Source of the DNA: Pseudomonas reactans
GTDB taxonomy: Bacteria > Pseudomonadota > Gammaproteobacteria > Pseudomonadales > Pseudomonadaceae
DNA: 64,000 nucleotides
Direction: 5' to 3'
NCBI RefSeq assembly: GCF_013385825.1
Contig: NZ_JACAPG010000019.1
Span: 32,825-96,824 of the forward strand
Position numbers and translations under genes: made by a program. Shown one piece after another: positions 17,049 through 24,171 of the stretch. Under the pieces are notes generated by a model, which had not been told where the DNA came from, ran no database searches, and worked only from the letters and a program-made list of their open reading frames with translations. Numbering within the stretch: the stretch's first letter is position 1; the number at the start of each line of letters is the position of its first letter.

Positions 17049-18179
17049 ATGCGTAAACTTCTAGCTTTTACTGTCACCATGGCCCTGGTTGCCGCCGTCG
17101 CCGCGTATCTGGTCTGGACCCAGGAGCGCCCCGTGGCGCATTACCTGTCGGACCTGCGCATCACCCTCGCCGTCAACGAAGGCCTGCCAGCCGACCGTGG
17201 CAACTTGCTGGGCATCCAACCGGAGCTGTTCCCGGCCGACTACCAGAGCCTGGAACGCCTGCACTTGAAGCTCGCGGCCTACCTGCAAAAAGCGCGGGAC
17301 CAGGGGCTGATCAACGACAAGACCATCGTGGTACTGCCCGAGCATATCGGCACCTGGCTGATGCTCACCGGCGAGAAAAACGAGGTGTACCAGGCCCTCC
17401 ACGCCAAAGATGCGATGAATTGGATGTCGGTGAGCAACCCGCTACTGTTCGCCCGCGCCTGGATCAGCGCCACCGGTGATAACCGCACCGATGACGCCTA
17501 CCTGCGCATGAAAGCCGACGGCATGGCACGGGACTACCAAGTGCTGTTCGGCGGCCTGGCCAAGGAGTTCGGGGTCACATTGGTCGCCGGCTCCATCACC
17601 CTGCCCAACCCGAGTGTGAGCCAGGGCCAACTGCGCGTCGGCCATGGCGCCTTGTACAACGCCAGCGTGGTGTTTGCCGCCGATGGTTTGCCGATCGGCG
17701 ATCCGCAACGCCAGCTCTACCCGATCTACGATGAGCGCGGCTTTATCGAGCCCGGTGACGAAAATGTCGTCAGCGTGGTCGACACTCCGGCTGGCCGCTT
17801 GGGCGTACTGGTGGGCAGCGATAGCTGGTACCCGGACAACTACCGCAAACTCAACGAACAAGGCGCGCAATTGATCGCGGTGCCGGCTTTTGTGCTGGGT
17901 CGTGATACCTGGGACCGCCCGTGGCGCGGCTTCAAAAGCGTGTCCACGCCGACCGAAATCAGCCTCAAGCCCGAAGAACTCAGTGAGGGCGAAGCCTGGC
18001 GTCGGCTTACGCTGATCAGCCAGCAACCCATCAGCCAGGCCAGCGCCGGCATGAGCGTGTTCCTGCGCGGCCAGTTCTGGGACCTGGGCACTGCCGGGCA
18101 CAGCTTTCTCAGCAGCAACGGGCAAGTCAACGCCGATGGCGAAGCCCGTGGCGCGCGCTTGTTGAATATCTGGCTGTGA
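17049..18179 (+). CDS. Membrane-anchored nitrilase-fold protein with degenerate catalytic triad
   Basis: A 376-aa protein with one N-terminal hydrophobic segment (residues 1-23) and a carbon-nitrogen hydrolase fold. The first catalytic Glu is kept (VVLPEHIG, E98). At the nucleophile motif, normally xCxDxxFP, the protein reads VGSDSWYP (255-262), so the Cys position holds Gly256. The lysine region reads DPQRQLYP (218-225) with no Lys. It is therefore probably not an active amidase; a binding or regulatory role is inferred. ATG 17049 is preferred over 16974. The stop overlaps the GTG of the AraC regulator. Confidence 0.8.
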   Translation: MRKLLAFTVTMALVAAVAAYLVWTQERPVAHYLSDLRITLAVNEGLPADRGNLLGIQPELFPADYQSLERLHLKLAAYLQKARDQGLINDKTIVVLPEHIGTWLMLTGEKNEVYQALHAKDAMNWMSVSNPLLFARAWISATGDNRTDDAYLRMKADGMARDYQVLFGGLAKEFGVTLVAGSITLPNPSVSQGQLRVGHGALYNASVVFAADGLPIGDPQRQLYPIYDERGFIEPGDENVVSVVDTPAGRLGVLVGSDSWYPDNYRKLNEQGAQLIAVPAFVLGRDTWDRPWRGFKSVSTPTEISLKPEELSEGEAWRRLTLISQQPISQASAGMSVFLRGQFWDLGTAGHSFLSSNGQVNADGEARGARLLNIWL

Positions 18180-19204
18180 AGCCCGTACGGCTGGGGGATT
18201 TGTCGGTGGGCTTCGTGCACGCCCTGGCCGACGCCGTCCACAGTCACGGCCTGGACCCGCAGCCACTGCTGCTGCAATACGGCCTCGACCCGGCGCGCCT
18301 GGCTGAGGCCGGTGCACGGTTGTCGATCCCGCGCTACATGCGTCTTGGCCATGCGGCCATCCAACTCACCGGCGATCCGGGCCTGGGGCTGCGCATGGGC
18401 CAACTCAGCCGCCTGAGCCAAGGCGGACTGGCGGGCGTCACCGCCGCCCAGGCCCCCAACGTGCGCGAAGCGGCGCGGGCACTCACCCGCTTCGAAGCGC
18501 TGTACGGCTCCAATTATCGCGGGCAGTCGAGCTTTGTCGAAGATGCTGAAGGCGCCTGGCTGCGCTTCTATTCCATCAGCCCCTACAACGCCTACAACCG
18601 CTTTGTGGTGGACTCGATCATCGCCGGCTGGCTGCATCAACTGTCGAGCCTGGCCCAGCAGCCGGTGCAGGCACAACGCATCGACATCGAATTTGAAGCG
18701 CCGGAATACAGCGATCAGTACAGCGTGCTGGGAGACATCCACTTCGGCGCCGAGGCCAACCAATTACGCCTCAACCAGCAAACCCTGGCCCTGCGCAACC
18801 CACAGCATTGCCCCAGCACCTGGAACCTGTTGTTACAACTGTGTGAGCAAGAGTTGGAGCAATTGACCCGCACCCGCAGCCTGCGCGAGCGCATTACCCG
18901 GTTGCTCGGGCCGATGCTCAATGGCGGCCGGGAACCCGACCTGGAAGAAGTGGCGGCACGCTTGAAGCTGCCTACCTGGACGCTGCGTCGCAAACTGGCC
19001 GACGAAGGCACTCAGTTCCGCGCAATTCTCAACGACACCCGCCGCGACCTGGCCATGACCTACATTCGCGATACGGAACTGGCATTCGGCGAGATCGCCT
19101 ACTTGCTCGGTTTTGCCTCGGCCCAGGCGTTTCAACGGGCCTTCAGGCGGTGGAACAACCAGACCCCAGGGGAATTTCGCCGCAGTCAGCGGCATTCCGC
19201 CTGA
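18176..19204 (+). CDS. AraC-family transcriptional regulator
   Basis: A 342-aa regulator with an N-terminal arabinose-binding-type domain (PF12625-like, about 20-210) and a C-terminal double-HTH AraC domain (about 235-335: LPTWTLRRKLADEGTQFRAIL and FGEIAYLLGFASAQAFQRAFRRW). The start is GTG at 18176, overlapping the upstream TGA at 18177, so the two genes are translationally coupled. The coupling suggests the nitrilase-fold protein could sense or supply its signal; the target genes are not evident here. Confidence 0.9.
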   Translation: MKPVRLGDLSVGFVHALADAVHSHGLDPQPLLLQYGLDPARLAEAGARLSIPRYMRLGHAAIQLTGDPGLGLRMGQLSRLSQGGLAGVTAAQAPNVREAARALTRFEALYGSNYRGQSSFVEDAEGAWLRFYSISPYNAYNRFVVDSIIAGWLHQLSSLAQQPVQAQRIDIEFEAPEYSDQYSVLGDIHFGAEANQLRLNQQTLALRNPQHCPSTWNLLLQLCEQELEQLTRTRSLRERITRLLGPMLNGGREPDLEEVAARLKLPTWTLRRKLADEGTQFRAILNDTRRDLAMTYIRDTELAFGEIAYLLGFASAQAFQRAFRRWNNQTPGEFRRSQRHSA

Positions 19205-19212
19205 AGTCGGTA

Positions 19213-19299
19213 TTACAGCTCTGTTGCATCGTCAGCCGGTTCCAGCGGGTCCAACTCGATCGCGTGGTACTCCAGCAGTTCTTCCTGGTAATCGTCCAT
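19213..19299 (-). CDS. 28-aa acidic small protein
   Basis: A short reading frame starting MDDYQEELLEYHAIELD and ending DDATEL, with TAA at 19213. It has an excellent ribosome-binding site (AAGGAGT, 5 bases before ATG 19299). Ten of its 28 residues are Asp or Glu and only one, a His, can carry positive charge. I see no signal peptide or TM helix. The strong SD and open context with no competing gene make translation likely; function unknown. It lies between the AraC gene stop and the DUF2242 lipoprotein gene. Confidence 0.65.
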   Translation of the reverse strand: MDDYQEELLEYHAIELDPLEPADDATEL

Positions 19300-19451
19300 G
19301 GTGGACTCCTTCTTGAGTTAAGTGTGGCTGCAGATAAATGACCTGCATCACCAGCCTAAAGTGCCGTGATGACGAAAAAATGTCGGAGTCATGACGTTCC
19401 TGCACTCAAGAATTAAACGTAGCAGCGTTGTGCGGATTTAGCCTCACCGAT

Positions 19452-20234
19452 TTACTGCGCAGGCGTCGGCAGCGGCGGAATGGCTTCTGTCGGCGGTGGC
19501 AGCTCGGGATTGGTTGGCGCAGGTGCAGGCTCGGCCTGCGGCGCAATCGGCGCAATCGGCGCAGCCTCGACAGGAGGTGCCACCGGCTGTGACACAGTGG
19601 GCTCTTCCTTCGGCGGCTCGACTTTCTCGGCGACGGGTGCGGCTTTAGGTTCCGGCACGCCAAGCTCAGCCTTGGGCTTCTCAGGAATGTTCTCGGCCTT
19701 CTTCACCTCTTGCGGCAGGAACACATCCACCAGCGCAAAGTAACGCTCGTAGAACTTCGGCGCGGACACCGTCTCGCTGGCCACCTTCACCATCGAGTCA
19801 TCGGTGGAGCCGATCGGCATCGACACCGAGCCCAGCACGCCCACACCCAGGCTCGCGGAGTTGTTGACCTTCTTCAGCGCGTAGCGATCCTGCAAGGCGT
19901 TGGCGAACATCGTCGAATGGTTGGTGCCTTTGCCATCATCGGCACACACCACGTTGAAGCTGATCTGCAGGTGGGTTTCGCCGGTCTGCTGGAAGCTCTT
20001 GTTACCCACGACCAGTTTCGGATCGCTGCTGGTGATGATGTAGCCCTGGCTCAGCAAGGCACGCCGCGCGGCTTCACACGCTGCGACGTCCGTGACTGGG
20101 TAATCCCTGGAAAACGTACCGGAGTCGTCGAAATTTTCATGTTCATAAATGGCGGTCTTGGGTGACGAGCAGCCCGCGGCGCCCGCCAGCACCAGCGCCA
20201 GCCCGAGGCTACGCAAGTGAAATGATGTCGACAT
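19452..20234 (-). CDS. DUF2242 lipoprotein with Pro/Ala/Glu-rich tail
   Basis: A 260-aa lipoprotein: the lipobox LAGAAGC puts the acylated Cys at residue 22. A DUF2242-type domain (about 25-165) follows, then a low-complexity tail from about 175 rich in Pro, Ala, Glu and Lys (EKPKAELGVPEPKAAPVAEK, PIAPIAPQAEP). The tail looks like a periplasmic spacer that could cross or bind peptidoglycan. Function is not known for the family. It is monocistronic. Confidence 0.82.
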   Translation of the reverse strand: MSTSFHLRSLGLALVLAGAAGCSSPKTAIYEHENFDDSGTFSRDYPVTDVAACEAARRALLSQGYIITSSDPKLVVGNKSFQQTGETHLQISFNVVCADDGKGTNHSTMFANALQDRYALKKVNNSASLGVGVLGSVSMPIGSTDDSMVKVASETVSAPKFYERYFALVDVFLPQEVKKAENIPEKPKAELGVPEPKAAPVAEKVEPPKEEPTVSQPVAPPVEAAPIAPIAPQAEPAPAPTNPELPPPTEAIPPLPTPAQ

Positions 20235-20323
20235 TGAAAATCCTGAGGAAAACGGTCCGGGCGGTATTGTGCAACAGAACGCGGCCTTGGCGCGCGCATT
20301 CCTGTCGGTAAAACGTCACAGCC

Positions 20324-21223
20324 TTACACGACGCCGCCCGTAGGAAACAGCCCGGCACACATATGATCAATAAACACGCGCAGTTTGGCCGAGGCGTGGC
20401 GGCTGGAGGGCCAGAGCATCCAGAAACTGCCGCGGTGCTCCAGGTGATCATCCAGCACCCTTTGCAGGCGCCCTTCGCGCACGGCCTGGTTGACCATGTA
20501 GTCCGGCAGGCAGGCAATGCCCAAGCCTTCGTGCACCACGTGGTTGAGGGACTCAATGGTGGTACTGATCAACGGCGCACGCAAGACGGGCTCGGCGGCG
20601 CCCGGTGCAAGTCGCAACGGCCAAGGCTCCAGCTTGCCGGTCGCGCAGAACTTGTGGCGCAGGCAGGCATGGTCGCTCAAGTGCTGTGGCTGTAGCGGGG
20701 TGCCATATTCGCGAAAATAGCCCGGCGTGCCCACCAGCACCAACTGGTAATGCCCCAGATGACGGGCCATCAGCCGCGAATCTTCTGGCTTGCCGGTGCG
20801 AATCACCGCGTCGAACCCTTCCTCGATCACGTCCACCATGCGGTCGGAAAAATCCACATCCAGCTCGATGTCCGGGTAGGCGCGCATGAAATCGCTGAGC
20901 ACCGGCATCAGCAAACCACGCACTTGCGGCAGGCTGATACGCAACTTGCCCCGAGGGGTGGCGCTGGCTTCGCTCAACTCTCGCTCGGCGGCTTCGACCT
21001 CGGCCAGGATGCGTCGCGAGCGCTCAAGGAACAGCGCGCCTTCGCTGGTCAAGGTGATGCTGCGGGTGCTGCGGTGAAACAACCGCACACCCAGGCGCTC
21101 TTCCATCCGCGCGATGCTTTTACCGATGGCCGAAGACGATACGCCCAGCACCCGCCCGGCGGCGGTGAAGCTGCGGGTCTCCGCGACCTGCACGAATACG
21201 CAAAGACTGCCCAGGCTGTCCAT
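20324..21223 (-). CDS. LysR-family transcriptional regulator
   Basis: A 299-aa LysR regulator, with HTH in residues 1-60 (VQVAETRSFTAAGRVLGVSSSAIGKSIARMEERLG) and an effector domain from about 90. The sequence resembles the large CrgA/DmlR-like branch. ATG 21223 (MDSLGSLCVF) is the conserved start; the frame extends to 21250 without support. It is divergent from an MFS exporter gene 119 bp away, which it probably controls. Confidence 0.9.
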   Translation of the reverse strand: MDSLGSLCVFVQVAETRSFTAAGRVLGVSSSAIGKSIARMEERLGVRLFHRSTRSITLTSEGALFLERSRRILAEVEAAERELSEASATPRGKLRISLPQVRGLLMPVLSDFMRAYPDIELDVDFSDRMVDVIEEGFDAVIRTGKPEDSRLMARHLGHYQLVLVGTPGYFREYGTPLQPQHLSDHACLRHKFCATGKLEPWPLRLAPGAAEPVLRAPLISTTIESLNHVVHEGLGIACLPDYMVNQAVREGRLQRVLDDHLEHRGSFWMLWPSSRHASAKLRVFIDHMCAGLFPTGGVV

Positions 21224-21342
21224 GAAAGGGTCCTTGATGATTGCGGACATTCAAGTCCGATAAGTTCGGAACCTTAGCCTGTTTTTCCGCCAGGCACAGC
21301 CCCCTACTCTGGCGCCTTGCCCTCTTGCATGGACAGAGCACG

Positions 21343-22515
21343 ATGACTGCCCTCACCGATTCCCCCGTAAACGCCCGACCCGAAACACTGCCGCTGGGCG
21401 GACTGCTTGCCCTGGCCAGCGCCGGCTTCATCACCATCCTCACCGAAGCCATGCCCGCCGGGCTCCTACCGCAAATAGGCGCAGGACTGGCCGTATCGCC
21501 CGCGCTGGTCGGTCAAATGGTCACGCTGTACGCACTGGGCTCACTGCTGGCGGCCATTCCACTGACGCTGCTGACCCGAGGCTGGCGACGTCGCCCTGTG
21601 TTACTGCTGGCAATCGGCGGCTTCGCTTTAGTCAACAGCGTGACCGCCGTTTCCAGCCACTACGGGCTGACCCTGGTGGCGCGCTTCTTTGCCGGTGTAT
21701 TTGCCGGACTGCTGTGGGCGCTGCTGGCCGGTTATGCCAGCCGGATGGTTGCGCCACACCTGCAAGGCCGGGCAATTGCAGTGGCCATGCTTGGCGCACC
21801 GCTGGCGCTGTCGCTGGGTGTACCCGCAGGCACCTTCCTCGGGGCCGCCGTTGGCTGGCGCCTGAGCTTTGCGATCATGACCGGACTGACGCTGGTGCTG
21901 TTGGCATGGGCGCGCTGGCAACTGCCGGACTTCGCATGCGAACCGGCAGGCAAACGCTTGGGATTGCACCAAGTGTTGGCGCTGCCGGGCATTCGTCCGG
22001 TGCTATGGGTGACGTTTACCTACGTACTGGCCCACAACATTCTCTATACCTACATCGCGCCGCTGCTGGCGCCGGCAGGAATGGCTGCCGATATCGACCA
22101 GGTGCTGCTGGTGTTCGGCCTTGCGGCGTTATTGAGCATATGGCTGGCTGGCGTGCTGATTGATCGATGGCTGCGCGTGCTGCTGCTGATCAGTTGCGCG
22201 ATGTTTGGCCTGATTGCCTTGGCGCTGGCGTTCTGGATCAACCTGCCAGCGGTCATCTACGTCGCCGTGGCGTTATGGGGCTTGGCGTTCGGCGGGTTGC
22301 CTGCATTGCTGCAAACGGCACTGGCCCAATCGGCGGGCGAATCGGCCGATGCCGCGCAATCGATGCTGGTGACCTTCTGGAACCTGGGCATAGCGGGCGG
22401 CGGCCTGGCAGGCGGGGTGTTGCTGCAGGGTTGGGGCGTCGGCGCATTTGCCTGGGCCGTTATGCTGCTGATGTTGCTGGCCTTTACCGGTGCGCTAAAG
22501 ACTGCGCCCCAATAA
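21343..22515 (+). CDS. MFS transporter, DHA1-type exporter
   Basis: A 390-aa major facilitator with 12 predicted TM helices. The loop 2-3 motif appears as LLTRGWRRRPVLL, and motif C-like GAPLALSLGVPAGTFLG lies in TM5, marking the drug:H+ antiporter-1 group (AraJ/YdhP-like). Substrate cannot be deduced. ATG 21343 follows the intergenic region shared with the divergent LysR gene. The 3' end overlaps the convergent acetyltransferase gene by 21 bp. Confidence 0.88.
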   Translation: MTALTDSPVNARPETLPLGGLLALASAGFITILTEAMPAGLLPQIGAGLAVSPALVGQMVTLYALGSLLAAIPLTLLTRGWRRRPVLLLAIGGFALVNSVTAVSSHYGLTLVARFFAGVFAGLLWALLAGYASRMVAPHLQGRAIAVAMLGAPLALSLGVPAGTFLGAAVGWRLSFAIMTGLTLVLLAWARWQLPDFACEPAGKRLGLHQVLALPGIRPVLWVTFTYVLAHNILYTYIAPLLAPAGMAADIDQVLLVFGLAALLSIWLAGVLIDRWLRVLLLISCAMFGLIALALAFWINLPAVIYVAVALWGLAFGGLPALLQTALAQSAGESADAAQSMLVTFWNLGIAGGGLAGGVLLQGWGVGAFAWAVMLLMLLAFTGALKTAPQ

Positions 22516-23019
22516 CTGGCCCGGCCACCCCCCCACGTCGAACGTTGAGAGGCGCTCATACCCACAAGACTCATAAAACCGCACCAGATCGCCACTCCCA
22601 CCACCGTAGCAATCTACCCGCAAGCGCTGCACTCCCAAGGCAAGGGCGCGCTCGTCGGCGAAAGCCATGAGACGCCGGCCCAGGCCACGTACACCGCTAT
22701 CGCGTGCGGCGATCAGCAGACGCACGTACACCTCCGGCTCAGTTGCCGCAGGCACATAAGGCATTGGCTCACCCAGGACCAACGCTGCGTGAATCCGCCC
22801 GTCAGGGCCTTCCACGACCCATGCGCCGGGCAATGCGCAAGCTTCAGTCACCTGCACGACCCGCCGGGGCGACGTCGACCAGGGCTCAGCGCCCCATTGG
22901 CCAGGGTTGTCGATGGCGACAAACCAGGCAATCACCTCGTCGAACACCTGCAATACGGCCGCAGCGTCGTTCGCGCTGGCACGGCGGATCGCCAAACTGT
23001 CGCGTCCTTGAGTCCACAT
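22495..23019 (-). CDS. GNAT-family N-acetyltransferase
   Basis: A 174-aa GNAT protein. The acetyl-CoA loop is visible as RDSGVRGLGRRLMAFADERA, followed by VQRLRVDCYGGGSGDLVRFYESCGYERL, a typical GNAT C-terminal half. ATG 23019 has an upstream GAAGGAG and is preferred to longer frames that reach into the DUF2938 gene. Substrate unknown; such proteins often modify small molecules or peptides. Confidence 0.85.
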   Translation of the reverse strand: MWTQGRDSLAIRRASANDAAAVLQVFDEVIAWFVAIDNPGQWGAEPWSTSPRRVVQVTEACALPGAWVVEGPDGRIHAALVLGEPMPYVPAATEPEVYVRLLIAARDSGVRGLGRRLMAFADERALALGVQRLRVDCYGGGSGDLVRFYESCGYERLSTFDVGGWPGQLLGRSL

Positions 23020-23108
23020 GTTTGAACACTCCTTCGTCAGTGGCCCTCCAGCATCCCCGTTAAACACAACTGGACACAAGGTCTCATCGCACAGCACTGC
23101 TGCCTTAC

Positions 23109-23603
23109 CTACCCGACTGTTTGCGCAAGCATCACAGCCGAAAGGTACAAACCGCCACCAAACACGCCATGAGACACCAAGCTTCGCAGACGATTTCTCC
23201 AAGGCGTGGTCGTACGAGACGCCGCCACACCCGCGCCCATGGCGGGCTGCAGTACGAAGTAAGGAATCACCACCGTGACCGTGCCCACTATCAGCGCAGG
23301 CCATCCCGTAGGGACATGCAACCATTGCACGCCGTAGAGGCCCACCAGCAGCGCCGCAAAGGCAATGCCGACGGCATAGTGAATCACCCACCCCAAGGAG
23401 GCTTCCCCACGTACCGGCGTAGCCTTGCCGATACTGGCATGGGCGAACGTGCCACGACAGAGGTGACCCGCCCATCGCCCCACCATGGCGTAGTCAAGCG
23501 TCGCAACACCCAACATTTTCAGGAGCAGCGACCACACGTCCATCACCACGGTCGCACCCACCCCGACCAATACCAACCTGACCCCTTCTGCCATCGACAA
23601 CAT
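23109..23603 (-). CDS. DUF2938 inner-membrane protein
   Basis: A 164-aa protein with about four TM helices (VRLVLVGVGATVVMDVWSLLL; WVIHYAVGIAFAALLVGLYGV; ALIVGTVTVVIPYFVLQPAMG; the C-terminal segment) and the DUF2938 pattern RWAGHLCRGTF...H. No function is established for the family that I know of. It is transcribed divergently from a MerR regulator gene. Its promoter has the MerR-type long spacer, so it is the probable regulated target. Confidence 0.85.
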   Translation of the reverse strand: MLSMAEGVRLVLVGVGATVVMDVWSLLLKMLGVATLDYAMVGRWAGHLCRGTFAHASIGKATPVRGEASLGWVIHYAVGIAFAALLVGLYGVQWLHVPTGWPALIVGTVTVVIPYFVLQPAMGAGVAASRTTTPWRNRLRSLVSHGVFGGGLYLSAVMLAQTVG

Positions 23604-23641
23604 TGCCTGCCCTCTGATTGATGAGACTCTCGTTCACAGGC

Positions 23642-23672
23642 AGGATAGAAGTTGAAGTCAACTTCAAGTCAA
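23642..23672 (-). promoter_or_regulatory. MerR-type promoter/operator of the DUF2938 gene
   Basis: On the minus strand, -35 TTGACT (23672-23667) and -10 TATCCT (23647-23642) are separated by 19 bp. The spacer region holds the perfect inverted repeat TTGAAGT-TG-ACTTCAA (23652-23667). An overlong spacer with a central dyad is the hallmark of MerR-activated promoters. Confidence 0.75.
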
Positions 23673-23682
23673 GGGATGCATC

Positions 23683-24123
23683 ATGGATATCTCAGAAGTG
23701 GCCCGGCGTACCGGACTACCCTCTTCCACCGTGCGGTTCTATGAAAAGACCGGATTGATCGCCGCGACCAGCGCACCCGGCGAACGACGGCACTTCAAAC
23801 CCGATGTGCTCGATCAGTTGGCGCTGATTGCCCTTGGGCAAGCTGGCGGCCTGTCTCTGGACGAGATCCGCACCATGCTCCCGGTCGAGGGTGCCTTGCA
23901 GGTGGACAGGCAGGTGCTGCTGGACAAGGCCGACAGCATAGACGCGACCATCAAACGCCTGAAGGCGATGAGCCTTGGATTGCGCCATGCCGCAGAGTGC
24001 CCCGCGACTGACCATGGCCAATGCCCGAACTTCCAACGTCTGCTAAAAGTCGCCGCAGGCAAACTGAAAAGGAGCAGGACGACGGGTGCCTCACAACCGA
24101 GCAGCCCACTCCAGCGCACATAA
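23683..24123 (+). CDS. MerR-family regulator with a Cys-X7-Cys loop
   Basis: A 146-aa MerR regulator. The N-terminal winged helix (MDISEVARRTGLPSSTVRFYEKTGLI...ERRHF) is followed by a dimerisation helix (about 75-104) and a C-terminal loop C106-PATDHGQ-C114-P. Cys-X7-Cys-Pro matches the metal-binding loop of CueR-type monovalent-metal sensors. The tail from about 127 is basic then Ser/Pro-rich and probably disordered. It faces the DUF2938 gene across a 79-bp divergent region containing the MerR-type promoter. The metal response is inferred; a thiol-reactive signal is also possible. Confidence 0.85.
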   Translation: MDISEVARRTGLPSSTVRFYEKTGLIAATSAPGERRHFKPDVLDQLALIALGQAGGLSLDEIRTMLPVEGALQVDRQVLLDKADSIDATIKRLKAMSLGLRHAAECPATDHGQCPNFQRLLKVAAGKLKRSRTTGASQPSSPLQRT

Positions 24124-24125
24124 AA

Positions 24126-24155
24126 AAGCCCTCGGTCTTTTCAGGCCGGGGGCTT
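24126..24155. terminator. Bidirectional rho-independent terminator (merR-like / ppiD)
   Basis: AAGCCCTCGGTC and GGCCGGGGGCTT form a stem with an A-run before and a T-rich stretch after, placed between the convergent stops. Confidence 0.75.
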
Positions 24156-24171
24156 CTTGTTCAAACCAACA

